Below are positions 41,668 to 52,447 of a DNA stretch of 64,000 bases, piece after piece; position 1 is the stretch's first letter, and each line of letters starts with the position of its first letter. Source of the DNA: Phytophthora colocasiae (Eukaryota > Oomycota > Peronosporomycetes > Peronosporales > Peronosporaceae); assembly GCA_018806915.1 (NCBI GenBank), contig JAGKQI010000097.1, positions 310,001-374,000 of the forward strand, given 5' to 3'. A program made the position numbers and the translations under genes. The notes below the pieces were generated by a model. It was given only the letters and a program-made list of their open reading frames with translations. It had not been told where the DNA came from and did not search any database.

Positions 41668-42161
41668 CTACGTTCTTGCAACAGTTCTGGAGCTTCGTCG
41701 GGTAGCAGGGGGCGCTCGACGGCGTCGTCCGCGGGTAGCTTGGTATAGCCACACGAAGTTGATTGTTTCTCGCTCAAAATCCATTTTTAGTTGCCAAGGT
41801 AAGTTTCTAGCTGGTTCCCACGTTAGCTCTCTATAATTTACCCACTGCACTAAGTAGAATTCAAGAGTGTGGACCCATCGTTTTGCATAAAGGCGCTCAA
41901 CCTCAAATGTCTCCCCACCTCGCCCTCTTTGTGCTTGCCTTCCTCGAAATAAACCGTTGCCACTCTGCGGTCGAAACGCCGGGTCTTCTTCAGGGGAGGC
42001 CGATTAGTTAGATTTTGGCCGACTCTCAATCTGTAAAAGGAGCCGTCGAGATTGCGTTGGAAGTTGCGTGTGTGTTTTCCTCTCTTGTTCAAAGGCGCTA
42101 TAACAGAAATTGTGGAATGGCATGCATTTAGTGCTATCATAGTTGAGGACGTGTAATGCAT
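41668..42161 (-). pseudogene. Chromodomain-coding segment inside the MULE
   Basis: One minus-strand frame reads ETFEVERLYAKRWV, EFYLVQWVNYRELTWEPARN and then LPWQL, a textbook chromodomain (hydrophobic-E-V-E start, the YLVQW..Y...TWEP..NL core). The upstream part (LDGSFYRLRVGQNLTNRPPL to YFEEGKHKEGEVG) is in another frame, so a frameshift lies near 41915. Chromodomains bind methylated histone tails and in retroelements steer integration; in this element it could guide the transposase to heterochromatin (inference). It might also be a captured host or Gypsy fragment. Confidence 0.65.
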
Positions 42162-42625
42162 AAGAAGCGATGCCGTTTGCTAAAAACAAAATGAATTGTA
42201 GACGTCTCCAAAACACAAAACAAATCTCACAAAACACAATTACACCTAAAGAATTCAATATTCTAATGTCCAAGTCAGGACGCTGCAGTCGAGATCTTAT
42301 AACTTGCAAACAAGAAACACTGTTTCATACAATTTTTTGTATAGACACCACAAGGGAACAACTGAAAATGTTATTGGATCACAATTTCGAAATTTCAATA
42401 CTGGACGATCTGAAGTGCTTCCAAAACATGACTTGTGAAGCAAAGTTTTAAAGATAATATTCAGCTAAATTTAATTTTTAATTACAAAATGCAAAAAACC
42501 AATTACTTTTATAGGAAAGAAATTGTATTTTTAATATGAAGAAACAGAGTCGGGAATCACTATAGCTATCCCTCATAGAGCATTACGAGCTTGTTTTCGT
42601 TTGTGGGAAGGCTTGGGTCCTGGCT

Positions 42626-44606
42626 TCAGCCCACGTTTACCAATACGTTCTGGGTCACTCTGAAAATGAGGAACAAGCATGGATGAGTCGGATTCGAGGT
42701 GACATCTGTAGGCCAAGGCTTGAACGCGAAAGTGTATGTGTCTTGAAAATGCCCAATTGAAGTTCTAATCTTGTCGTATAGCTCTTCAAATCTGCTACCA
42801 TTGTGAACGGCAGCGCAAATTGCATGAATGCACGGAAAATTTTCATCCTTCCAATTGCCACACGTACACTCAGTGGCCGGCAGATCAACTACGCGCCAGG
42901 GGTGGATATATCCATGCTTGCTCTGGGGACCAAGGTGCGTAAACCAAAAAAACCCAAAAAGGAGAGGAGTTATTGCGCACATTGAAGCAGCCTTGGCTCG
43001 ATCTTCCAGCTCCCTTTGCAATAGAGGAACCAAACGATGTCCACCGATGTTACTAATCCATTTCGACGCCAATTGTCGTTTTTCAGACGTGAGTTCACTT
43101 AGGCGCTTGAAGTACATGTGAAAATGCGTCAAGAGGTTTGGAACTCCTCATTTCATTACCCATCCAATTGTTAGCTTGTTCGGACAAATTTGAGGTAATT
43201 TCTCCGAACGTTGGCAGTCCGAATGTTTCGCAAAATTTGTGTTTGACCCAATGTTTCTGGTCGATGTTGTCCAGATATTCTACTGCCTTGGGTTTAGAAG
43301 CCAGTAATTCACTTCGAAAAAGCTTGTAGTCATTTTCGCAGTCGCTACGAGCCATAGAACAAATAATGCGCCTGTCGTCGATAGAAAGCTTGGCACCAGA
43401 ACGATTGATGTTATCCATAATATGTCTTAGACAGTAGCAGTGTCCTGCTGGAAGGATAAACCTCGGCAACGGCGGACAAGAGGCCCTTTGGCGATCCGAA
43501 ATTATTGTGATTTTGTCCAACTCCAGTAGCTGTTTTCACAATTTCCATGAACCAATGCCAATTCTCGTAGTTTTCAGTCCCAACAAGAGCAAGGGCAAAC
43601 GGAACGACATGGTTGTTGAAGTCCTTCGCCGTAGCCACAAGGAAAACACCTCGTTTGTTCATTTCGCCTTTCAGGTGCGCTCCGTCGTAACCAGTTAGTT
43701 TTTGCACATGTTAGCGATATGAATGCCAACACTCGGAACGAAACATGCACGACGAAATGTCATATTATCCGCTTCACGGTCAATTTTCCAGACGCTGCCT
43801 GGATTCTTTTCTGTCATTTTTTTGAAATACGACTCCAATTTTTGATAACTTCCCACTAAATCGCCCCGTAGTCTGTCGTGTCAATATCCATCTTCATACG
43901 TGAAATTCCTGTTTTCCCCAGTTTGTGTCCCTTTGAAATTAGGAAATTCCTGAATAGCGGAGCCCGTCAATGCAGTTGTTCGGTCATGCATAGGAAGCAT
44001 TTCCGTCATAACCAGTGTTGTAAGTTGCTCAATGTCCTGGGTGGTGTTATGCAAGCTGGTTTTCTGAGCAGGAACAGAACCTTCCACAAATGGAACTTGG
44101 GTAAAACCAACATGTTTGACGTGGTTATGGGCCAAATTCATCTTTGTCACTTTCCATTTCCCGTTAAATCCAAAAACGTTCACGAAAAATGGGCATTCCA
44201 GACTTTCAACTGGAGTGTTTTGGTCAAAAAATTGCGCTCCATGTAGCTTCTTGCATCGGTATTTTGCGTTCCCAGAATTGTTAGGTTTCACACTCGTCTG
44301 TTTCACAAATATCTGGAATCCACAGCGAACGGCGAACTCTTTGAAGCTCGATCTGGCTGCCTTCTGGGAGGCGAACTCATGTTTAGCCAAATTTTCTAGA
44401 CGGTCGTACACCAGACCGTAGTTTTCTGCTACAGAATTCTCAGAGTCCAATACAACGTCATCCCGTAGCAGGCCCAAGTCACGCGCTGCCTGAACATCCG
44501 ATGTATCAACCACGAAGCGTGCTTGACCGTACTTGGACAACGATGGAGGTTCGTAGCTTGTGGCCGGAGAAGTCATTTCTAATGTGAAGAACGAAGTAAA
44601 AGACAA
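42626..44606 (-). pseudogene. MULE transposase with FAR1-like and SWIM domains
   Basis: From about 44606: an N-terminal FAR1-like DNA-binding region (FKEFAVRCGFQIFVKQTS, YRCKKLHG, CPFFVNVFGFNGKWKV, LAHNHV). Then the DDE core: YDGAHLKGEMNKRGVFLVAT, VVPFALALVGTENYENWHWF and ITIISDRQRA. Then GHCYCLRHIMDNI, SNLSEQANNWMGNEMRS and finally a SWIM finger (CTCGNWKDENFPCIHA). Three frame changes (near 43730, 43510 and 43115) break it. The acidic residues of the catalytic centre are visible. It would have moved the surrounding element. Confidence 0.8.
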
Positions 44607-44850
44607 AATAGATTCGTGTGATCTATAAAAAAAACGAAGGAGCTGAAGATTAGTAAGAAATAAACTATTAATAGAATGTTGTTGGAAAAGTAAATTAAAG
44701 TATTAGCTGCGAACTTAAGTGTACTGGTTTTTTGTTCAATAACTGTCTACAAATATGTACTGGATCGGTAGCTATATCCCAGAGTTATTTGTACAGACTA
44801 GAAGAAAACAGTACTTTGTACTGTTTTTTGGAAATTCCTCCGTTGGCAGG

Positions 44851-45321
44851 GGCTCGCCATCAAGGATCATGATAAATGTATGATTTGAACCTGGGATGAA
44901 CTGACTCCTCGTCAAACGAGAGCGGTGTAATGACACAGACAAGTCAGATGAACAGCACAGAAAAAAAGTATACTTGCACAGAAAGAAAAGAAACGTCACG
45001 TAAAACTAGGTGTATTGGCGTAAAATCACAGAAAATAAGGTTTGATACCACAGAAACCAAGCTAGAATAAGGTGGGGCACACCAAGTGCGAACATCAGTC
45101 CTAGAATTGTGTAAAACATGGAAGCCAGTCAATCTAAAAAGAGCCACACAGCTCTCAAAGAAGGTGACAACAAAATTGCTGGTGACTGCGCAAGAAACTA
45201 CTCGGAAGATCGGCGTTAGACCCAGAGCCTCCACGCGCGCGCCACTGCCCCCCGCTCAAACACGTCCAGAATCTGATTGTTTCTGGCTCGCGGCTAGCAA
45301 TTGTGTACGTGCAACGAAAAT
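44851..45321. other. displaced NLP upstream region and spacer
   Basis: 44851-44920 continues the NLP 5' flank cut by the MULE (same as about 24191-24270). The rest, including an open stretch from 45086, has no recognised domain before the next MULE. Confidence 0.5.
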
Positions 45322-47394
45322 CGGTGACAGAATAAACATCGGTGACAAAGGTTTTTGTTTATCGACCCAGCTCAGTTCCAAGCATTACAACCACGGACGG
45401 ATGCCACGAGGTGGGGTATACTTGTGGGAGCTTGTCAGCTCCCTAAAGGCTGATCAGGAAATTAAACGCCTTCGCGACATTGAGTTTTGCTGCTCAAAAG
45501 TTACCCACTCGGACTCAGCACGTCCTTGCGCTATCTGCGAAACGAGAGAGCACCTAATGACAGAGCAGCGGCTTCAATGTGTGAGCATAACGTGCAAGTT
45601 GTACGGAAAGTGTCGATTTCAGTGGAAGGTGTGTGTGTGCAAGCAGGTTGAAGAATGGCAAGTTTTTCACAATGGCGTTGATCATATTCGAGACGAAGCC
45701 GTTGAGTGCCAAGGACGCCACAGCACAGACATAACCGAGGAGATGAAAAGGATCATTTTACAGCAAGACATTTCGGGAATTGCACCGCAGCAAATATGGA
45801 GCAGTCTACGCAGTTCCGATATTGTCCAACCACACAGAGGCTACCCAACGCTACCACAAGTATCAAACTGTGCCAAGTATCTTCGGCGCTTGCAAGGCAC
45901 GAAGAATTGTGTTAGCGCAATCAAAGAGGTTCTTCGACAACATTGCTTCAATCCAACAGGCGACTTGGACAAGGCATTTTGTTTCGGTATGGATGAGGAT
46001 GAGAGTGGATTTCCAAAGCTTGGAAGGGGAACAGACGATGATTCGTTTGTCGTTGGTATCTCGAGCCGTGGCCTTATTGACAATTGCTTAGATTTTGCGT
46101 CGGCCAGTCGATACACACTGTTTCACGCAGATGCAACTTTTAAGCTAAGTGATCTCGGATATCCTGTTATTACGTGTGGATTTTCAGATTCATCAAGATC
46201 CTATCAACTAGCAGCAATTTTCGTTGTAAGCCGGCCTGCGTACAAAGAATACTCTATGTGTTTGAGTGCTCTCGTGAAACTAGTTCGGAAAGTCCGTCCG
46301 TTGTCGAAGTTACATATTGATGCCGTTATGGGAGATGCTGAGGATGCTCAGCTCAACGGCTTCCAGCAAGTACCAGAGTTCTCTGCGGCAACATATCTCA
46401 TGTGCTTCTTTCACGTGCTTTACAACGTTCGCAAGAGAACTAAGCATTTGCTGCCAGAGCATCGCAAGGCTGTAATGGACGGCATCATTCGTATTCATTA
46501 CGTGGATAATATGACAGCATATTTCGCAGTCAAGGAGGAAGTACTAGCAAGCTGGAAGAAGATACCTCAGTTGCAAACGTTTACCATCTACTTTACTGAC
46601 CAGTGGCTGGAAAGTAGGTATTGGCGCTGGCAAGTTTTCCATACACCTTGTGGATACGCGACAACCAACAATCCTTGTGAAACTTTCAATGCTACGTTGA
46701 AAAAATATACCGGGCGGCGTAGGTATTACATGCAGCGATTATTGTCCAAGTGCCTGGTCGTTGTCCGCGATACGAAAAGGCTTCATCCTACTGCCGAAAA
46801 CCAGATCCTGCAACCAAGTACAAATCTTGTGAAAGCTGCCAGCGCTTTGGTGGCACTGACCGCGTGGAAGTGTATGCTACGGAGAATGCCGCTTTGTGTC
46901 GCGTCAAGCACATTTCTCAGGGAAGCGCTACTCAACAGCCTGAGCCGCGGGCACTGGAGGAGTTTTGTTGCGCAGTTGATGGTCCATTTGTAACGTCGTC
47001 CCAAGCGATGGATTTTCAAGAAGATGACAACCTTATTCTGGGACAGTCTCTTTTGGTAAGAGAGGAGCGTGTGCGTGCTGTTAAATTGTACGACAATATC
47101 GTGTCATGGTCGCTTCAGTACGCACACGTCACCGAAATGCCCGAGACCGGCTGGATCGTAGATGTGGATAAGTGCATTTGCACTTGTTATCATTACGTCA
47201 AGTTTAAAATGTGCGCACACATCATAATCGCACGCAAGGCGAAACGACTTGGGCGTCCTGGAGTCGAGGATAAAAACGTGAAGCTCTTTAATCGACAAGT
47301 GCGCAAGGTTTCATCAGCAAGGCCGAAGCATTGTCATCCTTGTCACCGAGAAAAAGTTTGTCACCCTTGTCACCGAAAAAAAAGTTTGTCACCT
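45322..47394 (+). mobile_element. Third MULE-like transposon
   Basis: Both ends hold two GGTGACA motifs in inverted arrangement (45323-45329 and 45340-45346; 47364-47393), giving short imperfect terminal inverted repeats of about 30 bp. A transposase lies between them on the plus strand. No target duplication was identified. The ends recall the GGTCAC-rich ends of the MULE at 2045-4379. Confidence 0.5.
45401..47335 (+). pseudogene. MULE transposase with SWIM finger, one frameshift
   Basis: The ATG at 45401 (MPRGGVYLWELVSSLKADQE) is preferred because it lies just inside the terminal repeat. Landmarks: a Cys-rich DNA-binding region; the DDE-type core with LFHADATFKLSDLGYPV, VMGDAEDAQLNGFQQV and LMCFFHVLYNVRKRTKH; and GYATTNNPCETFNATLKK. 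Near 46850 the frame changes; the next frame gives DRVEVYATENAALCRV and a SWIM finger CICTCYHYVKFKMCAHIIIA. Apart from this single shift the reading frame is clean, making it one of the best-preserved transposases in the window. Confidence 0.75.
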
Positions 47395-47437
47395 TGGTAT
47401 GAAGGACGATTGAATAGCCCATGTTTATTAAACCGAG

Positions 47438-48408
47438 TTACCAGTCGCTTAAGTCCGAACTCTCCTCCTCCTCCTCCTCCTCCTCCTCCTCCTCCTCTTC
47501 ATCTTCTTCTTCCATGTCGCTTCCCACCTCGCTCTCACTCCTTGTTTCTAGCATATGATGATCGGTGTCTCTCTCCTCATTATCAGCTTCCAAGTCGCCA
47601 GCCAAGCGATGCCGACGAATATGCACATTCAATGAATTGCGCAGTGCATACGTGCAATCACAATAACTGCATTGGTATACCCCATCGACGCGGCAACTAC
47701 GGCGATGACCTGCCAAATCGCGGCGAGAAAATTGAGCTCAGAACACCGGTCACACCGATAGGTGTTGAACACAACTGTCTCAGTAGCATTTTCTGTTTGC
47801 TCCACAGCTGCGACGCGAACGTAGCAATGCAGGCGATAATTCATGCTCGTATAAGCGGCACCCGAATGAGCGAGATCACCACGGAACAGAAGTATCTGTC
47901 CCCGCCGAAGTGAAAGTGTTCGCCGACTCCCTCGTTCAACAGTACCACCAAATGCTCTAGGGTACACATGAAAGGAGGTCCCATCCATCAACGCAACAAT
48001 GAGAGAAGCTTGCACGCTGTTAAGCTCCTGCAACGCTTTTGATGTTTCAAACGCGGGGTAGTCTCTGTGCGGAGCCTGGTCCTCACCGCCGCTGAAAGAC
48101 AGCAACGCATGCCAGCCGTTTTCATCAACCTCCCACTCGTCGCGGGCCGAAACGACTTCTTCCACAACTTGTTGGTGGATGGTGGTCATTGCAGACCTCA
48201 TCGGAGAGACATCTGCTTGGTATCTGTGCTCATCCATTGCCAATGGGTTGACAGTCAAAAATATTTGATGGAACTGCAGCGATCTAATTTCAGACAATGC
48301 TCCAATGCAAATATCGTCGGTTAGGCCAATAGATCCCACAATGTAGCCCATGTTCCAAAATCTAGCATACTCGCGTGCACCGAACATGGCGGCGATGCTG
48401 GTGATCAA
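47438..48408 (-). pseudogene. 2OG-Fe(II) oxygenase-like protein with C2H2 fingers
   Basis: From 48408 on the minus strand the first about 200 residues contain APHRDYPAFE (H114, D116), LIVALMDGTSFHVYP, LRRGQILLFRGDLAHSGAAY (H181) and NYRLHCYV (R192). This is the HxD...H...R set and spacing of a double-stranded beta-helix 2OG-Fe(II) oxygenase. It is followed by fingers YRCDRC and, in the next frame, AGHRRSC then YQCSYCDCTYALRNSLNVHI and RRH. A 1-nt loss in an A-run at 47728-47731 explains the frame change. The end is an acidic poly-Glu run from a (TCC)n microsatellite. Oxygenase plus fingers suggests a nuclear or nucleic-acid-linked enzyme. Substrate unknown. It may be a host gene or transposon cargo. 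Confidence 0.5.
47459..47512. repeat. (TCC)n microsatellite
   Basis: About 14-18 TCC/TTC units. On the minus strand it encodes the poly-Glu run of the oxygenase/zinc-finger ORF. Confidence 0.9.
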
Positions 48409-50289
48409 GCGGAGCAGTCGGGACGAGCACGCTCAGCCGGGGGAACACACACGCAGAGCAGCCGGCGGAATGAGCACGCTGGGCAGTCGAAGGGCTGAGC
48501 GCGTGGAGAGTCCTAACACGCGCTGCAGAATTTGGGTTGTGGCGTGAATCCTGCGCACCACAGGTTGTAAGTGGTTTTGATTGGTCAATAAAATTTGCTT
48601 GTGTTCTGTATTGTTGCGCCATTTCTATCTGTGCTGCTACCAATTTCGTATGTGGTATTCACCTTCCCTCTCGTCAAACACATTATACTATCAAATGCGG
48701 AGTGCTGTAATTCTTCAACAGGCTGTATGACTTTCGTCTAGTATGTGGCTTTGAGGCTAGGAAATAATCGAGGCCGTGATCCTTCAGGAGTGTTTGCAGC
48801 CCGCCATGGGGTGTTGCACAGCAAACGTAGCCTATCCGTGGGTAACAAGTTTCCGGTCACTCTTTTTTTACTTGAGTTAACTATAGAATGGGTCGAGACC
48901 TGATTTGCTGGGGTCACTTTACAACTACTTGGTTTTTGTATGCAGGTTGGTGGGCTCTGGTGTGGCCCCTCTGCTCCCGCGATGCAAATCTGGAATGCCT
49001 AGACGTATACTTGATGTTTGTAAAGGATATTTTCCATGAAATCGATGACCACACGATGGTGTGACCACTTCGTTGTCACCCACGGATACCCGCTTCCGGA
49101 TGAAGGAGAACCCGCAGGTATATAAAACCTAACCATACAACTTAGATGCCCTTGAGGTGCGCGCATCAAAGCTCACTCAGGTATTTTGGCTTTATGGTGA
49201 AGTGGACAAGAAGATTTTCCGGAAAGACGATTACAGCCACGAAGCCCAGAGAGCCGGAGCGAGCGACAGGGGGCGACCTGAGATACCCAGATCTGACGCG
49301 AATCAGATGAGGGCACGATGGATCCGCTTCGGGAAACGGCCCTGGAGACACCCGCGGCGGGTCGCTGGATCAGGAAGACAGAAAGGATCGCCGATATGAT
49401 GGTCCCACGGACCCCAAGCACGAGCCATCCCGGTTCGAGGGGGTGAATGCGGTTAGGATGACCCCCGCCAAAGAGCTCAGGTGTGATGACAGTGGAGCAG
49501 GGATCGACGGTGGTCAGATTATATGGAGGGAGTGACGGGATGATCAAGGGTGGCCTTGTGTGACCGCGACGACATGATCCTGAGTGGGTATAACTTTGGT
49601 GTACGGCCCGACGCCCTGGGCCCCTCCAACAGTGTGATCCAAGATCTCCGGAGGTTGACCGAGCGGGATCACAGAGTGATCACCCCCGGATCAAGTACAC
49701 GATCGACTTCGGATTAAGCGGAATTCAAGACTCGACATGAGTACCTCTACCGGCGTGATCCTGGTTCTTCAGGCGACGACCAAGTGGGATCACGCGACGA
49801 TCGAACTCCCGGTTAAGTACGAGATCAGCTACCGATCAAGTATCGCATCGGCTCCCGATTAAGTATCGCATCAGCTCCGGATCAGGGTTAGGGGAACCAA
49901 GTTAGGGATCAGCCGTGTAGCCATTGTCATGTGATCGTAGGATAGTGACTAGTAGGCATAGGAATAACTATAAACATAATCGAATTTGCCCTGAACCACT
50001 CAAGTGTCTTCGCCACGCCTGGAACCGGGAACTACATTGGGCCTACAAGCGTCTGGAAGGTAAGGATACGGGACCTGGTATAGCGGTTAATACTGGATAA
50101 TATATTGGCCTGTTTGACCCTATCTAGTGATCTATCGATTTTAGTGCAAACCCCGGATCGAAAGGAATTGGTTGTTTGGCCAACCTCTCGTTCCCCACCG
50201 CAAATCTCGATTAGAATCGAGATCCGCAAACGAGCGATAAGGAATCGGCGAAACTGAAACCTAATCTGTTCACCAAATCCATAGTCGCT
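48409..50289. other. Gypsy-1 LTR/leader region, GATC-rich
   Basis: No gene. A TATATAAAA box is at 49120-49128. The stretch 49560-49920 is a degenerate array of GATC-containing units (such as CCGATCAAGTATCGCATCGG). The LTR of the first Gypsy element probably ends near GGGAACTACA at 50027-50036, with a possible primer-binding site right after it (TTGGGCCTACAAGCG). The LTR start was not located with confidence. Confidence 0.35.
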
Positions 50290-52447
50290 TTAAGATCGAC
50301 CAAGAAGAAGAAGATCAAGAGAACCCGGAAGAAACTAAAAGCCCCAGATTCGGGATCGGAAGACGTAATCAAGCAAAAATCGACGGTCACCAACGCCGCA
50401 ATCGAGCAAGCCTACTTCAGGAAGGTGCTAGGTGAGACCTTGCTCAACGACCCCGTACTAGCGATCATACAAATTCGCCGAGACCCCGAACCAGCTCTGA
50501 TCGCCTGAACGCGGTGAAGATTTTGCTTGATCTTCTCCAAGAAGCGGGTCTAGTTTCTGGAGAATTTGACCCAAACTCTCTATTCGACCTGGAGCTGGGG
50601 GCGATCCAGTCGGCGACCCAAGACTTATTCGATTCCCTCAAGATCTTAGTCGGTGAACGCCCACAGACCCCAGAGCCAGGATATCAAACCGGATCGTCGC
50701 ATTATGCGTCGGCTACTTCGGAACCGGACTCCAACAGCTCGAGAGGGCCTCATGTCGTTGGGTCCCTCCGGCGCCAAGTTCCTGAAATCACGCGTAAAAA
50801 TGCCAGATACCAGGTCAGTAGCTGTGAAGTCAGAAACCAAGGCGCCCGATCAACAAAAGACCGCCGGATCCCAGCAGAACAGACCACGCCGACAACTAAT
50901 CCCACAAGATCGGGTGGCAAGCTGGACGACTACTTCCAGATGGCGATGGACCGCTTCTTAAAGGAGCGGAGTCTCGTAACCCCCGATCACCTATCAAGGG
51001 GACGTCAGATGTTGACATGGAGTCCGTCATGACCCCAGATCCTGACCCCTGGGTATACGACCCCGACGATCTGGGCATACCGAGCTCCGGTGGGCAAGTA
51101 TCAGGACGGGCAGCGATTGCGTCTGCAGCAATTGGTAAAGGAGGATCGTCGGTGATCCAGCGAGTGCGAATTGCAGCAATTTCGGATCTGAAAGAGTTTG
51201 CGGGTAAGGACCTCGACGAAGATCGTGCTCGGGTCTGGACCAGCAAGGTCAAGTCGGCGTTCCAGCGCGATCAGGCTACCGAGGAGGAGAAATGCCTCAC
51301 GTTTGCCGATCTAATGATTGGACCGGCGAAAAACTGGTACCGACAGCTCAGTCGAACGACGGAAAGTAAGTGGGTGGACCTCTTGGACAGTTTCCAGACT
51401 CAATATTGTGGACTGGGTATGTCGGTTGCGTGGCAATATTACTACGCTAGCAAGCGATCCGAGGAAACCCCTCTCGATATTATCTCAATCGGCTTAATGT
51501 GGCAGCTTTCCGTGCCAGGCTAAAGATCAAGGACGGAGACGCGAAGGCCCGCCGGGAACACGTGGATCATTATAACGAGACACTGGGAGATCCGGACCAG
51601 TTGACCCTACTCAGACTGACCGATGTCGAGGAACTTGAAGAAGTGCTCCGAGCCCGGGAACGGACGAAGAACAGACAGCGTAAACCCGCGTTCGGGTCGT
51701 ATAGACAGAAGGTCCCAGCTAGTGTCCCGGCGGCACCCGCTCGAGCGGTGGTTTGAGCAATCCAAGTACCCGATCCAAGATCGGAGACAGAAGAGGTGTC
51801 CGGGTCGGACGGGTCTGACTCTGAAGGTGATCTTCGGAGAATATACCTCGCCGCGACCGAAGAACAGCAGATCGGTACTGGGGGCGCTCCCCACCAGTCA
51901 GGTCAAGCGAGATCTCACGCGAACACGCAGAATCAAAGTCGGATTTCGGATCGTCGAGATCAACCTGATCACGATCGGGGCCGCTGCTCACGCTGCGGAT
52001 CCCGGAAGCATACAGATCTGGACTGTTGGAGGCGTCTGACATGCGATAAGCGCGGGAAGAGAGGACATCCAACCGACCGCTGCCTATACTCGTGCCGCGG
52101 TTGCGGGGAGATCCATGAAGCTGGAGAGTGCCCCATGGAAGAGTTCTACAATCAGATCCGCAAGTGGTACGATCCGTCCCGACATGCCGGGTTGTTCCCC
52201 GAGAAGGTGAAAAAGATGTTAAACTAGGACGCTCACCGGGTTGGAATCCGGTACGAGCCGAGCGTTCTGAGTATTGCATCTATGCATATATGAACAAGTA
52301 ATCGGGAGATCAAGGTAGGGAGAGTTCGGATCTGCGCGGTAATATGTCGCGAAGTCGGTGCAACTTTTACCGCGGTGCAGGGGCGTACAGTGAACCTGGA
52401 AGTGTGACTACCGGTAGTGATACCAGAGTCGCACAGCAAGGTGGGCG
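50290..52447 (+). mobile_element. Gypsy-1 element remnant (gag only)
   Basis: A plus-strand Ty3/Gypsy element with a long leader, a broken gag and only the very start of a possible pol; it stops near 52447, where the LTR of the second Gypsy element seems to begin. The whole remnant is unusually dense in GATC. Confidence 0.55.
50315..52227 (+). pseudogene. Gypsy-1 gag
   Basis: The gag spans several frames. Frame segments: 50315-50506 (AIEQAYFRKVLGETLLNDP); 50514-51000 (KILLDLLQEAGLVSGEFDPN); 51017-51490 with the retrotransposon-gag core (AKNWYRQLSRTTESKWVDLL, FQTQYCG); then 51500-51753 (DPDQLTLLRLTDVEELEEVL) and 51760-52227. The last holds three zinc knuckles (CSRCGSRKHTDLDC, CDKRGKRGHPTDRC, CRGCGEIHEAGEC) and ends FPEKVKKMLN. 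Breaks: frame changes near 50508, 51000 and 51495 and a TGA at 51754-51756. It is related to the gag C-terminus of the second Gypsy element at 63611-63991. Confidence 0.75.

Larger units (their letters stand above)
41556..44840 (-). mobile_element. MULE DNA transposon with chromodomain segment
   Basis: Terminal inverted repeats of about 45 bp (GAGGAATTTCC then a 23-bp near-palindrome AAAACAGTAC..GTACTGTTTT, at 41556-41600 and 44798-44840) are flanked by the 10-bp duplication CGTTGGCAGG. The empty site is preserved near 24181. The element encodes, on the minus strand, a FAR1-like/MULE/SWIM transposase (42626-44606) and a chromodomain-coding segment (41668-42161). Several frameshifts break the transposase. 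42190-42600 is AT-rich without genes. Confidence 0.88.
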
